In this document: piece after piece, positions 17,443 to 27,032 of the stretch
Position numbering within the stretch: position 1 is the stretch's first letter
How the letters are laid out: each line of letters starts with the position of its first letter
Source of the DNA: Acinetobacter sichuanensis
Lineage (GTDB): Bacteria; Pseudomonadota; Gammaproteobacteria; Pseudomonadales; Moraxellaceae
Length of the DNA: 64,000 bases
Direction of reading: 5' to 3'
Assembly: GCF_003024515.2 (NCBI RefSeq)
Contig: NZ_PYIX02000025.1
Span: forward strand, 1-64,000
Notes under the pieces: generated by a model
What the model was told of the DNA's origin: nothing
The model's input: only the letters and a program-made list of their open reading frames with translations
Databases searched by the model: none
Program-made: the position numbers and the translations under genes

Positions 17443-18294
17443 ATGGAGCTTATTTTTTCAGCAGCCTTGTGTAGTGTACTGGTTTCGATCCTGCTTAAAA
17501 TTGCAAAAAACAAAGGTTATGATACCTTGCAAATGATTGCATGGAATTATGTAATAGCCAGTATTTTAAGTTATTTTTGGTTTAAACCTGATCTTGCTCA
17601 TATTTCAATTTTGAATACACCATGGTGGCTGATTATTGTTTTAGGCGTGGTTTTACCCAGTATTTTTTTATGTCTAGCAAAATCTTTGCAAACAGCAGGT
17701 ATTCTCAAAACTGAACTTGCTCAGCGTTTATCCGTAGTTTTGTCTTTATTAGCAGCTTATTTTTTATTTCAAGAACAGTTTAATCCCTTGAAAATGGTGG
17801 GTACGATTTTAGGAGTAGTTGCAGTACTTTTTATTGTTCTTTCACAAAAACAATCAGTTGAGCATACCGTTGAACAAAAAGGCGTTTTCTTTTTATTGAG
17901 TGTGTGGATTGGTTATGCGCTGGTTGATATTTTATTAAAATATACAACGAGTTTGGGATTACAATTTGCTGTGACATTAAACTTAATGTTTATTGCAGCG
18001 TTTATTTTTACAATTTTTTATTTAGTACTTAAAAAAACACAATGGCAAAGTAAAAATGTGGTGGCTGGTGTTGCTTTAGGGCTATTAAATTTTGCCAATA
18101 TTACACTGTATGTTAAGGCACATATGTTGTTAAAGGATTCCCCAGCTATTGTTTTTGCAGGTATGAATATTTTGGTGGTGCTATTGGGTGTTGCTGCTGG
18201 ACTGATTGTTTTTAAAGAAAAATTGAAATTATTCAATTTAGTAGGATTATTTTTGGGATTAATTGGCGTGATATGTTTGGCTTTGGCGATCTAA
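17443..18294 (+). CDS. EamA/DMT-superfamily transporter
   Basis: A 283-residue polytopic membrane protein with about ten hydrophobic helices arranged as two repeats, as in the drug/metabolite transporter superfamily. The end of repeat one reads LKTELAQRLSVVLSLLAAYF and the second repeat ends with AGLIVFKEKLKLFNLVGLFL; both contain the short charged turn normally found before the last helix of each EamA repeat. Substrate unknown; relatives export amino acids, nucleosides or small metabolites. Monocistronic by context. Confidence 0.85.
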   Translation: MELIFSAALCSVLVSILLKIAKNKGYDTLQMIAWNYVIASILSYFWFKPDLAHISILNTPWWLIIVLGVVLPSIFLCLAKSLQTAGILKTELAQRLSVVLSLLAAYFLFQEQFNPLKMVGTILGVVAVLFIVLSQKQSVEHTVEQKGVFFLLSVWIGYALVDILLKYTTSLGLQFAVTLNLMFIAAFIFTIFYLVLKKTQWQSKNVVAGVALGLLNFANITLYVKAHMLLKDSPAIVFAGMNILVVLLGVAAGLIVFKEKLKLFNLVGLFLGLIGVICLALAI

Positions 18295-18430
18295 GCTTTA
18301 TGTTTTTGAAAAGTCGATTCAAATATTAATTTGGTTATTAAAGTCATTAAAACATCATATTTTGATCATAAAAGTTTAAAAAATAGAGTGGAAAATAGGC
18401 GAGAGCTTTCTTTGTAGTGGTGTATGTGCC

Positions 18431-19033
18431 ATGAATCAAGACCTATTTTCTACGCTATCTGCTTCACTTTATCAAAACCAAGTACAACTTATTGCTATGC
18501 GTGAAGAACATGAACCAGACTTGATGAAAGTCTGTCAAGATGGTCGTTTATGGGAATTACATTATACGTCTGTGCCTCATTATTTAGAAATGGGAATATA
18601 TATTCGTAAAGCTTTAGCGCAAAAATCTGAAGGTACACGTATTCCTTTTGTGGTCATGGATCAACATACAGGGCAGATTGTGGGTACAACCAGTTTTCGA
18701 GATTTTGATTGGGATGTGCGCCGAGTAGAAATAGGTTATACGTGGTATGCACAATCTGTGCAACGTAGCCATATTAATACGCAGTGCAAATTTCTTTTGT
18801 TGCAACATGCTTTTGAAGTTTTACAACTCAATTCAGTTATTTTACGTACAGATATTTTGAACCTAAAAAGCCAAAAAGCGATTGAACGAATTGGAGCAAA
18901 ACGTGATGGGGTTTTACGTCAGGATGCTTTAAGAAAAGATGGTTCAATTCGAGATACGGTGATGTTTAGTATCGTGAGTGATGAGTGGAGTGAGATAAAA
19001 AGGCATTTAAATAAATTACTTATCACGATATAA
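18431..19033 (+). CDS. GNAT N-acetyltransferase (RimJ/RimL-like)
   Basis: A 200-residue acetyltransferase with the GNAT fold. After an N-terminal substrate segment come FVVMDQHTGQIVGTTSFRDF and RVEIGYTWYA, then LNSVILRTDILNLKSQKAIERIGAK, which is the typical RimJ/RimL C-terminal core in which the acetyl-CoA pyrophosphate loop is replaced by a basic helix. It likely acetylates a small molecule or a protein N-terminus. The ribosome-binding site is weak. Target unknown. Confidence 0.85.
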   Translation: MNQDLFSTLSASLYQNQVQLIAMREEHEPDLMKVCQDGRLWELHYTSVPHYLEMGIYIRKALAQKSEGTRIPFVVMDQHTGQIVGTTSFRDFDWDVRRVEIGYTWYAQSVQRSHINTQCKFLLLQHAFEVLQLNSVILRTDILNLKSQKAIERIGAKRDGVLRQDALRKDGSIRDTVMFSIVSDEWSEIKRHLNKLLITI

Positions 19034-19059
19034 GTGGAAATAAAAAAGATATTCAATAA

Positions 19060-19614
19060 TCAGCAACTATCTAAATGCAAACGATGTTTACCACAGTGAA
19101 TACATTGAAACAGATAAGCACTGAAATCGCTGTCCGTAGTGAGATGATGTTGTACCCATTCTAATGACATACCTGAATATTCAATATCCTCAAGTATTTC
19201 ATGCAAAATGGGGTGTAATAATTCACTGGTGGCATAATTGATAAACTTACACGGTTCATTACAGTGAATTAACCAAACCTGCTGCTGCCAACTGACATAA
19301 CTTGGTGTGCGATAACAGATCTGATCGACAAATTCATCAGAAATGGGATATAAAACATTCACGATTTCATCTTCATCAATAAACTCAACATTTTCAATGC
19401 TCATATCATTATTGAATGAACCCTGATAAAGCTTCGCAGCTGCGCCATTTTCAATACACCATGGGCAAATATAATCTGGTTCATTTAAACTGTAGAAGGA
19501 ACAACTGTATTTTAAATCACATTTTTGGTTGCAAATCGAGCAAACTCCATCTTCTTTTTCAAAAATATTTAGTGCGTAGGCATTAGGGTGATATTTAAAG
19601 TACGGATAATTCAT
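19060..19614 (-). CDS. CbrC-family (UPF0167) protein
   Basis: A 184-residue cytosolic protein matching the CbrC/UPF0167 pattern: N-terminal YFKYHPNAY, a zinc-binding-like CSICNQKC, the YICPWCIENGAAA motif, the YRTPSYVSWQQQVWLIHC block and a C-terminal FQCIHCGKHRLHLDSC. E. coli CbrC belongs to the CreBC regulon and is linked to altered colicin sensitivity; molecular function is unknown. It lies next to an AlbA_2-domain gene with a 37-base gap, so the two may share a transcript. Confidence 0.85.
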   Translation of the reverse strand: MNYPYFKYHPNAYALNIFEKEDGVCSICNQKCDLKYSCSFYSLNEPDYICPWCIENGAAAKLYQGSFNNDMSIENVEFIDEDEIVNVLYPISDEFVDQICYRTPSYVSWQQQVWLIHCNEPCKFINYATSELLHPILHEILEDIEYSGMSLEWVQHHLTTDSDFSAYLFQCIHCGKHRLHLDSC

Positions 19615-19651
19615 TATTTTAATTGACCTAATTTATTTATATTCTGAGTAT

Positions 19652-20692
19652 TCAACAATAAAACGCTTCTCTAAAACTTTCAATCAACTCAGGCGGTACG
19701 CGAGTTGTTTGAGCATTAGTACGCATAAAAAGTTCACCTTTATAATAAAGTGGTCGATCAGCTTTATTACATTTAAACACTAAAATGGTTTTTCCATGAA
19801 TTTGAATATCTTCAAGTGTCGAATAAATATTGGAAATTTTGTGACTTTCATGCGCGAGTTTGTCAATCAAACTACGTTTCATCAAGTCTAACGAATTATT
19901 AAAAAAATCTTGCATTTCTTGTTCTATTCCCACGATTTTTAAATCATCAGAAACCCCAATAAATACATAACCATTTCGTGTATTCATAAAGGCAAAACAA
20001 GCTTTTGCCCATTTATCAGACTTGCGGTTAGTTAATAAGTCTGTAGTACGTTCCTTAAATTCAACGCGTTGATTTTCTCCAAGATGAATTAAGTTGAGAT
20101 AATAATCAATATGGGGCTTTTGCTGATAATGTTGCAAGGTCGTTTTAATCTTTTCTAAGGATGTATAAGCGACTACGGTTTCAAGATTGTGAATATTTTG
20201 CCATTGGTAAATCAGTTTGATTTTATGCTCGATAGAAACATCTGAGTCTGCTAAAAAATCAAAACTCTGATTTAAAACCTTTAAAATTTCACTATAAATT
20301 TCATGGCTATGGATCGGGATTGAGATTTTATTAAAAGTTTCTTTTATTCGTATAATTTTTTTTTGAAACTCAAAAGGCTCTTGATAAAAACTTAAATATT
20401 TAAACTCATTTAAAATATGTTCATAGGGGCGATGGAAAGAAGCAGGAAAAAGTTGTTTAGGAGGAGTGTCGATATATTTTTCTATTTTTTGAAAATAATG
20501 TTTCAGTGTGGAATATTTTAAAGATTGATAAATATTAATTTCAAATTTTTCAGAAAGCTCTTTGGTGGTATAGGACTGAAAAAATAATAAAGTTTGGATT
20601 TCTTTATAGCTATTGGGGTAGTCATGCCAATGGGTTTCTAAAAACTCATTAAAGTTCTTAAATTTATTGGTGATATATGTGTTTAAATCCAT
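19652..20692 (-). CDS. AlbA_2/Schlafen-like ATP-binding domain protein
   Basis: A 346-residue cytosolic protein. The C-terminal third is a divergent-AAA AlbA_2 domain: HLGENQRVEFKER, then ACFAFMNTRNGYVFIGVSDD and IVGIEQEM, ending in FMRTNAQTTRVPPELI. The N-terminal 200 residues are helical, Phe/Tyr-rich and unrecognised. AAGGTG at good spacing favours this ATG over one 18 codons upstream. AlbA_2 proteins occur in putative transcription regulators and in several phage-defence and Schlafen-type nuclease families, so a defence role is possible but unsupported here. It probably shares an mRNA with the CbrC-like gene. Confidence 0.8.
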   Translation of the reverse strand: MDLNTYITNKFKNFNEFLETHWHDYPNSYKEIQTLLFFQSYTTKELSEKFEINIYQSLKYSTLKHYFQKIEKYIDTPPKQLFPASFHRPYEHILNEFKYLSFYQEPFEFQKKIIRIKETFNKISIPIHSHEIYSEILKVLNQSFDFLADSDVSIEHKIKLIYQWQNIHNLETVVAYTSLEKIKTTLQHYQQKPHIDYYLNLIHLGENQRVEFKERTTDLLTNRKSDKWAKACFAFMNTRNGYVFIGVSDDLKIVGIEQEMQDFFNNSLDLMKRSLIDKLAHESHKISNIYSTLEDIQIHGKTILVFKCNKADRPLYYKGELFMRTNAQTTRVPPELIESFREAFYC

Positions 20693-20893
20693 CACACACC
20701 TTTTCCTTGACTGTATGGTATTTTGTATTTTCAACAAATATGTCAACAGACTATTTATATCACCTTATGTATAAGTGATTTATATTTAGAAATAAAGATA
20801 CGGTGTTATTTTGTGCGCTAAAATTGTTAGAAAATATACCAAATATTTCAGTTTGGTGAATTAAAAATACAAGAGATTAAAGTCAGGTGATAA

Positions 20894-21544
20894 TCAATCA
20901 TATAAACGATAAACCCCACTAAAACGTTCACAACCTTTTTGCTCTGTTTTAATCGTTAAAATAGCTTTTTGAAAATCAAGTCGATATTTACAATCATGTT
21001 CATTATCTAGAATCTCATTTTTTTTATCAGGCGTGGTATAAGATAATAAAGAAATAATCTGTTTATCTTTGTGATTATTTGGGTTTCGATAAGCCAAGCC
21101 TTCAATTTTAATACGATCTTTGGTGAGTTGATGTACTTGAATGTGAACAGGTTGTTTGGATATTTCCCCTTGTTCATATTTGATAAAGTGTTGCGTTAAA
21201 CTTTGATTCATCGAGGTATAAAAATTTAAATCTTCTAAACGAATATCAAATTGTTGTTGAAAGCATTCACTTGATTTACATTGTTGTAAACGATTTAACC
21301 AAAGGCGGTTACTATCATAAAGTAAGCGAATAGGCGCATCAGTGACAAGGTATGCTGTTAAATATTTTTCATTTAATTCTGTGCGTAAAATTTCAAATTG
21401 ACTTGAGCATATTTTCTTTAATACAGTAGTGTTTTGCTGTTGACAGTCAATAGGCAAAGCGTGCGCCACTGAAGTAAGGGCACAGCTTAAAATAAAACCA
21501 GATAAAAGGTTTTGAATAGGATTAAATTCTGTATTCAACAGCAT
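20894..21544 (-). CDS. Exported LprI/DUF1311-like protein
   Basis: A 216-residue protein with an N-terminal signal sequence ending near SVAHALP. The mature part starts with the LprI-type pattern: DCQQQNTTVLKKICSS, then LLYDSNRLWLNRLQQCKS, with Cys residues placed to pair. LprI-N domain proteins are periplasmic, and some inhibit lysozyme. The C-terminal 90 residues form a separate beta-rich region with two further Cys residues. It is divergent from ispF. Role in lysozyme resistance is a guess from family. Confidence 0.72.
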   Translation of the reverse strand: MLLNTEFNPIQNLLSGFILSCALTSVAHALPIDCQQQNTTVLKKICSSQFEILRTELNEKYLTAYLVTDAPIRLLYDSNRLWLNRLQQCKSSECFQQQFDIRLEDLNFYTSMNQSLTQHFIKYEQGEISKQPVHIQVHQLTKDRIKIEGLAYRNPNNHKDKQIISLLSYTTPDKKNEILDNEHDCKYRLDFQKAILTIKTEQKGCERFSGVYRLYD

Positions 21545-21645
21545 GATCGCTTATACTTTCACAATGTTTGCATCCGTACTATAGCGAATTCGAAAGTACG
21601 AATACAAGATTTTTAAAAATTAAACATAGCATAAAGGAACTGAAA

Positions 21646-22137
21646 ATGATCATACCGATTCGTATTGGGCAAGGAATGGATGTACATGCCTTTGAAGAAG
21701 GTGATTTTGTGACTTTAGCAGGGATTCAAATTCCGCATACGCAAGGGTTAAAAGCACATTCTGATGGGGATGTTGTTCTGCATGCGCTCAGTGATGCATT
21801 ACTTGGTGCTTTAGCCTTAGGAGATATCGGTCAGCATTTTCCAGATACAGATCCAGAGTTTAAAGGTGCGGATAGTCGTAAACTCTTAAAACATGTGTAT
21901 CAACTTATTTTAGATCGTGGTTATGTACTCAATAATGCTGATATTACTGTGGCATGCGAGCGTCCAAAATTAGCAAAACATAATTTAGCAATGCGTCAAA
22001 GTATTGCAGATGTATTGGATGTTGATGTTACTCAGATTAGCATTAAAGCAACAACGACTGAAAAGTTAGGTTTTACAGGTCGTCAGGAAGGAATTTTATC
22101 GACTGCGACAGTGTTGATTAGTCATCACAGTAAATAA
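21646..22137 (+). CDS. ispF: 2-C-methyl-D-erythritol 2,4-cyclodiphosphate synthase
   Basis: MEP-pathway enzyme that cyclises CDP-methylerythritol 2-phosphate on the route to isoprenoids. The 163-residue protein has zinc ligands Asp12 and His14 (GQGMDVHAF) and His46 ([10 protein letters not shown]), with [11 protein letters not shown] and the C-terminal [18 protein letters not shown] intact. The frame opens at 21568, but AAGGAA before the ATG at 21646 and the family N-terminus fix this start. ispD and truD, its partners in many proteobacteria, are not adjacent. Confidence 0.97.
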   Translation: MIIPIRIGQGMDVHAFEEGDFVTLAGIQIPHTQGLKAHSDGDVVLHALSDALLGALALGDIGQHFPDTDPEFKGADSRKLLKHVYQLILDRGYVLNNADITVACERPKLAKHNLAMRQSIADVLDVDVTQISIKATTTEKLGFTGRQEGILSTATVLISHHSK

Positions 22138-22191
22138 TATTAAAAATTGCTGAAATAGAGATTTATGCTTTATTTCAGCAAAATGTGCAGA

Positions 22192-22743
22192 TTAATGTTG
22201 CCAAAAACCCGCAATGATTTGATGCGTGTGTTGATGTTGAAATAAATATAATGCGCCATAAGCAAAAATATATGAACCTTGTAAGGTTGAATCTAAATAA
22301 TAGTCTTCATCGATTTGCAAATAAAACTGATAATCTTGTTGGAGATGCTCAAAATAACAGGCAGTATCTTGGATTAATTTTGGCTGTTCTGAATAAGTAA
22401 TAAAGTTAAATTTGGACTGATGAACATGTTGAAAAGGGCTTAAATAGCTTTTACATAGATCAGGAAGGCAGAAAGCAACGGCATTTCCTTCAGGTGAGGC
22501 ATCATGTTCAAAAACTTCAATAGCAATATCAGGGAAAATTTGCTGATCAATACGAGTATTAAAATCGTTATGTACAAAGATACTTAAATATTTTTCAGGA
22601 TTTTCTTTTTTCTGAATGGTTAAATAGAAACGATAATCTTCAAAGGTAGATAATTTGTCGGTCAGAATTGCTGGAGGAAAACCACCAATCCAACCGATTG
22701 CATCAGTTGGATGGTCATTGTAAATTTTTGAGATGAAATTCAT
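22192..22743 (-). CDS. Hypothetical protein, DUF1963-like
   Basis: A 183-residue soluble protein with a WIGGFPPA segment near the N-terminus and a C-terminal AYGALYLFQHQHTHQIIAGF stretch, which together recall DUF1963/YwqG-type proteins. The match is weak, and no catalytic residues are evident. Its ATG overlaps the stop codon of the upstream phosphatase-like gene by one base (TAATG), implying translational coupling. Function unknown; some relatives sit among immunity-gene families. Confidence 0.65.
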   Translation of the reverse strand: MNFISKIYNDHPTDAIGWIGGFPPAILTDKLSTFEDYRFYLTIQKKENPEKYLSIFVHNDFNTRIDQQIFPDIAIEVFEHDASPEGNAVAFCLPDLCKSYLSPFQHVHQSKFNFITYSEQPKLIQDTACYFEHLQQDYQFYLQIDEDYYLDSTLQGSYIFAYGALYLFQHQHTHQIIAGFWQH

Positions 22744-23267
22744 TAAGCAAAATGGTCAGCATTCATCAAAGAATGTTGCAAATCCAAAGTCGATTTACGA
22801 CCTTGCAATTGTAAGCTGACAGCATGAATTAATCCTGTCCAAGTTTCATTGGGTTCCCAAATTTTATGCATCAACTCTTGAGCTGTAGGCATGTCCATAT
22901 CCATAAAATATTGACGATATAAATATATTAAGCTGCTGACACGCATATTTTTAGCACAATGTACCCAAACCATTTTTTCTTGTACAAGGTGTGCAAGCAT
23001 GTCTAAAATAAATAAGCATTGATCATCGGCTGGCGTATCCCAAGAGATCGGAATTTGAATATAATTTAACCCAAGTTCAGCACAAATTTTATCTTCATGT
23101 TCGAGATGTGGATTTGCATCTGTAAATGCCAGATTAATAATTGTATCAACGCCGTATTCTTTAATCTGTTTCAACTGTTCAGCAGTAGGTTGTCCTGAAG
23201 TGAGTAGGTGTTCATGGACAAACTGAAAGTCTGCGATTTGACTGAGTTCTTGTTCAAGTTCGTTCAT
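22743..23267 (-). CDS. PTP/DSP-like phosphatase family protein
   Basis: A 174-residue cytosolic protein related to dual-specificity phosphatases and the beta-lactamase hydrolase-like phosphatase group: LLTSGQPTAEQLKQI near the N-terminus, DTIINLAF, and the P-loop VHCAKNMRVSS. Between nucleophile Cys104 and Arg109 there are only four residues, so the loop is CX4R rather than the canonical CX5R; I recall this spacing in a recognised bacterial subfamily. The internal ATG is preferred to an upstream TTG. It is coupled to the DUF1963-like gene downstream. Substrate unknown. Confidence 0.8.
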   Translation of the reverse strand: MNELEQELSQIADFQFVHEHLLTSGQPTAEQLKQIKEYGVDTIINLAFTDANPHLEHEDKICAELGLNYIQIPISWDTPADDQCLFILDMLAHLVQEKMVWVHCAKNMRVSSLIYLYRQYFMDMDMPTAQELMHKIWEPNETWTGLIHAVSLQLQGRKSTLDLQHSLMNADHFA

Positions 23268-23312
23268 AGCATTCTTACAGGTATACAAAAAAATATAATG
23301 ACATCATAAACA

Positions 23313-23343
23313 AAAAACGCCATCTATGTAGATGACGTTTTTA
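23313..23343 (-). terminator. Intrinsic terminator of aroG
   Basis: AAAAACG-C-CATCTA pairs with TAGATG-A-CGTTTTT, one mismatch and a two-base loop; a T-run follows on the minus strand. Confidence 0.8.
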
Positions 23344-23349
23344 GATTAA

Positions 23350-24441
23350 TTAACGATTTGGCAATATTTCTTTTAAAGCCGCATCCATTTCAAGTAAGGT
23401 TTTTTCTGTTGTTTCCCAGTCAATACAACCGTCTGTGACAGATTTACCGTATTCAAGATCACATAGATTTGCAGGAATATCTTGACGTCCACCTTTAAGA
23501 TGACTTTCAACCATAATACCTACAATTGACTTATTACCATCTAAAATTTGCTCTGTGATATTTTTCAATACCAAAGGCTGTAAGTATGGGTCTTTATTTG
23601 AGTTAGCATGACTGGCATCAATCATGATTTTGTTGCTCACTTTTGCTTTAGCAAGCGCATTTTCAGCTTCCACAACAGAACCAGCATCATAGTTTGGTTT
23701 ACCATTACCACCACGTAATACAACGTGTGCATAAGGGTTACCTTTAGTGCGAATAACAGAAACTTGTCCTTCGTTATTTAAACCTAAGAAACTATGACCA
23801 TGTTTTACAGATTGCATTGCATTGGTTGCAACGGTTAATCCGCCATCTGTACCATTTTTAAAGCCAACTGGTGAAGATAAACCAGATGACATTTCACGGT
23901 GGGTTTGGCTTTCAGTAGTACGCGCACCAATTGCAGACCAAGAAATCAGGTCTTGATAATATTGTGGTGAGTTTGGATCAAGTGCTTCAGTTGCACAAGG
24001 CAAACCTTTTTCGTTGAGCTCAACTAAAAGCTGACGACCTAGACGTAAACCTTTTTCAATATTGAATGAATCATTCATATCAGGGTCGTTAATTAGACCT
24101 TTCCAACCTACAGTCGTACGTGGTTTTTCAAAATAAACTCGCATAATAATATAGAGTGTATCTTTGACTTTTTCACTCAGTACTTTTAAGCGATCAGCAT
24201 ATTCATGAGCTGCTTTTGTATCATGAATTGAACATGGACCAATGACGACAAATAGACGTTTATCATTGCCATCTAAAATATTGCGAACAGTTTCACGACC
24301 ATGAAGTACAGTTTGATAGGCAGTTGCTGTTAATGGTAATTCTGCTTTTAATTCTGCTGGAGTAACAAGTGTTTGAATGCTTTGGACATTCACATCATCA
24401 ATATCTGATTGAGTAATAGGATTAGACTGTTGTGTATTCAT
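23350..24441 (-). CDS. aroG: 3-deoxy-7-phosphoheptulonate (DAHP) synthase, class I
   Basis: First enzyme of the shikimate pathway, condensing phosphoenolpyruvate with erythrose 4-phosphate. The type I-alpha form is clear from FVVIGPCSIHDTKAA, RVYFEKPRTTVGWKGL, SPVGFKNGTDGG, LRGGNGKPNYD and MIDASHANSNKDP, covering the metal and PEP sites (Cys in GPCS, His in DASH). The N-terminal extension that carries amino-acid feedback sites is present, but which amino acid inhibits it cannot be told by eye. A GTG three codons upstream is the alternative start. Erythrose 4-phosphate could come from the transketolase encoded in this window. Confidence 0.95.
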   Translation of the reverse strand: MNTQQSNPITQSDIDDVNVQSIQTLVTPAELKAELPLTATAYQTVLHGRETVRNILDGNDKRLFVVIGPCSIHDTKAAHEYADRLKVLSEKVKDTLYIIMRVYFEKPRTTVGWKGLINDPDMNDSFNIEKGLRLGRQLLVELNEKGLPCATEALDPNSPQYYQDLISWSAIGARTTESQTHREMSSGLSSPVGFKNGTDGGLTVATNAMQSVKHGHSFLGLNNEGQVSVIRTKGNPYAHVVLRGGNGKPNYDAGSVVEAENALAKAKVSNKIMIDASHANSNKDPYLQPLVLKNITEQILDGNKSIVGIMVESHLKGGRQDIPANLCDLEYGKSVTDGCIDWETTEKTLLEMDAALKEILPNR

Positions 24442-24582
24442 TGCCGTCACTGGGTATTAGATCATACAAAAAGTATTTTTAGTAATTTGAATATAACATG
24501 AATTGATTCAAGTTTTGTTCAAATAAATCATTAAAACTTTAGCATCAATACATAATTATTAGTTATGTATAAGTGGATAATA

Positions 24583-25461
24583 TTAAACTTGATATCGTTG
24601 GTCAATCTGAATCAACATTGCAGTTTGTGGTTTTTCTACAGGTTTGCTTTTTACAGGATTGATAATAAAGTTGACACCAAGCGCAAATAAGGTGATTCCT
24701 AAAATTTTACGAATGAGTTTTTCAGGCATACGAGAACTGATCAGTGTACCCACAATAATCGCTGGAATTGAACCCACTAGTAACCATCCAAGTAAATGGA
24801 AATCGACATTACCTGAAGTCATATGTGCAAAGCCTGCAACAGACGTTAATAACACTGCATGTACAACGTCAGAACCAATTATTCGGATCATGGGTAGATT
24901 TGGAAACATTAAAATTAATGCCATAATGCCAAATGCGCCTGCACCTACAGATGACAAGGTAACAAAGACACCCAGTACAACTCCCATGATGATCACATAG
25001 AGCTTTTTACCTTCAATATTAAAAGCTTGCTCTGATAAATTCCCTTTTTTTTCTACACGTATTTTGTCAAAAAAGCGCTCAATCTGTGCTCTAAACATAA
25101 TTGAAAGCCCAGTGAGTGTGAGCATAAAGCCCAAAACCATTGTTAACACTGTTTTATAATGTGTAGAGTTACTTAGATAGTTATCTAAAACCCAATGTGT
25201 AATAAATGATGCAGGAATACTACCAAGTGCTAACCATAAAACAATGGGCCAGACGATATTGAGTTTTTTGGCATGCACCAAAGAACCACAAAATTTTGAA
25301 ATCGCGGCATAAAGCAGGTCTGTTCCAATGGCAATGTGAGGTTCAATTCTAAATAGACTAATAAGAATAGGGGTCATTAATGAGCCACCACCCACACCAG
25401 TAATACCAACACAAAAACCAACGAGTACGCCAGCTAAAATAAACTCAACAGGACCAACCAT
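24583..25461 (-). CDS. TauE/SafE-family sulfite exporter-like permease
   Basis: About 292 residues with eight or so hydrophobic helices. The duplicated family signature is visible: VGFCVGITGVGGGSLMTPIL in the first half and GVFVTLSSVGAGAFGIMAL in the second. Family members export sulfite, sulfoacetate or other organosulfur anions, but many are uncharacterised. Start is the ATG of MVGPVEFILAG; an upstream TTG is possible. Neither candidate start has a strong ribosome-binding site. Divergent from lpxB. Confidence 0.88.
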   Translation of the reverse strand: MVGPVEFILAGVLVGFCVGITGVGGGSLMTPILISLFRIEPHIAIGTDLLYAAISKFCGSLVHAKKLNIVWPIVLWLALGSIPASFITHWVLDNYLSNSTHYKTVLTMVLGFMLTLTGLSIMFRAQIERFFDKIRVEKKGNLSEQAFNIEGKKLYVIIMGVVLGVFVTLSSVGAGAFGIMALILMFPNLPMIRIIGSDVVHAVLLTSVAGFAHMTSGNVDFHLLGWLLVGSIPAIIVGTLISSRMPEKLIRKILGITLFALGVNFIINPVKSKPVEKPQTAMLIQIDQRYQV

Positions 25462-25677
25462 GACTGAATTGCCAAATATCAAAAAACTGGCATATCTTAT
25501 GACTTTTTAATATAAGTCGTTGTCTTGATTGTTGATTTACTTATTCTAAAAAATGCTAAAGTAAAAACGAACTATGAGATTAATCAACAATATTAGAATT
25601 CTGTTCAATCACACTTGTTAAATTTGCTAATATAAAACGTGATTGGCTTTATATTTTATTTCAATAAGGATTTTATC

Positions 25678-26850
25678 TTGCAAAATCGAAAACTTAAAAT
25701 TGGAATCGTGGTGGGTGAGGTATCAGGCGATACGCTTGGGGCTAAGCTTATTCGGAGTTTTCGTGAGCAAGGCATCGATGTTGAGTTTGAGGGGATTGGC
25801 GGTCCTCAAATGATTGCAGAAGGCTTTAATAGTTATTATCCAATGGATATTTTGTCTGTGATGGGCATTGTTGAAGTTTTAAAAGATATTAAAAAATTAT
25901 TTGCTGTACGTGATGGATTAGTAGAAAAGTGGAGTGAAAATCCTGTTGATATTTTTATTGGCGTCGATGCGCCAGACTTTAATTTACGTCTTTCAAAAAG
26001 TTTAAAGCAAAAAAATCTACCGATTAAAACGGTTCAGTATGTCAGTCCTTCGGTATGGGCATGGCGACAGAGTCGTGTTTATGGCATTAAAGCGAGCATC
26101 GATTTGGTGTTATGCCTATTTCCATTTGAAAAAACATTTTTTAAGAAATTTGATGTCCCTGCGGCTTTTGTTGGTCATCCTTTAGCGAGTGAATTGCCTT
26201 TACAAAATCCAATTTTAGACGCAAAGCAAGAGCTTGGTTTAGACCTAAGCGAAAAACATATTGCGTTACTACCTGGTAGTCGTCGTGGTGAAATCGAGCG
26301 CTTAGGTCCTTTGGTTTTAGATGCGGCAAAAATCATTCATGTTAAATATCCAGAATATCAATTTGTGATTCCTGCCATCAATGATTTACGTAAGCAACAA
26401 ATTGAAGAACTGTTAAAAAGCTACCCAAAATCACTTACAGATCAAATTCATTTACTTGAAAATAAAGATAAAGAATCCAAAATAGGTCGACAAGTCATGA
26501 ATGCCGCCAATATTGTTGCATTGGCTTCAGGTACAGCAACTTTGGAAGCTTTACTTTTACATCGTCCAATGGTGACGTTTTATAAGTTAAATTGGTTGAC
26601 TTATTTTATTGCTAAATTAATGGTAAAAATTCAGTATTATTCATTGCCAAATATTATTGCAGGAAAAAAAGTGATTCAGGAATTAATCCAATCTGATGCG
26701 ACACCTGAAAATTTGGCGGCTGAAATTGAAAAATTAATGAATCAGGAAACAGCGCAGATTCAAGCGATGCAGTTGATTACCATGCATAAACAGCTTTTAT
26801 CTGATAATAGTGAAGATCCTGTGCAGGCGGTTTTGGGGCTTATATCGTGA
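25678..26850 (+). CDS. lpxB: Lipid-A-disaccharide synthase
   Basis: Peripheral inner-membrane glycosyltransferase (GT19) joining UDP-diacylglucosamine and lipid X to form the lipid A disaccharide. The protein opens with KIGIVVGEVSGDTLGAKLI and contains FIGVDAPDFNL, YVSPSVWAWR, LCLFPFEKTFF, FVGHPLA and LLPGSRRGEI, all family hallmarks. AAGGA at 25666-25670 sits seven bases before a TTG at 25678, giving 390 residues; the longer GTG-initiated frame from 25639 would add a hydrophobic extension absent from the family. No lpxA or fabZ is adjacent, and the downstream neighbour is a defence operon. Confidence 0.96.
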   Translation: MQNRKLKIGIVVGEVSGDTLGAKLIRSFREQGIDVEFEGIGGPQMIAEGFNSYYPMDILSVMGIVEVLKDIKKLFAVRDGLVEKWSENPVDIFIGVDAPDFNLRLSKSLKQKNLPIKTVQYVSPSVWAWRQSRVYGIKASIDLVLCLFPFEKTFFKKFDVPAAFVGHPLASELPLQNPILDAKQELGLDLSEKHIALLPGSRRGEIERLGPLVLDAAKIIHVKYPEYQFVIPAINDLRKQQIEELLKSYPKSLTDQIHLLENKDKESKIGRQVMNAANIVALASGTATLEALLLHRPMVTFYKLNWLTYFIAKLMVKIQYYSLPNIIAGKKVIQELIQSDATPENLAAEIEKLMNQETAQIQAMQLITMHKQLLSDNSEDPVQAVLGLIS

Positions 26851-27032
26851 GGTTTTATTTAGTGTGAGGGGAAACTTCAGAAATTTAAATAGGGTTATGT
26901 TTTTAATCTAAATCTAATTTTTTGAGTGATTAATAGCCATATGTTTTAATTGGATTTTAAATAAGTGTTTAAATTCAATGTAATATTTTTTCGAAGTGTT
27001 AAGATGTTTTAAATTTTTATACGCTACTAATC

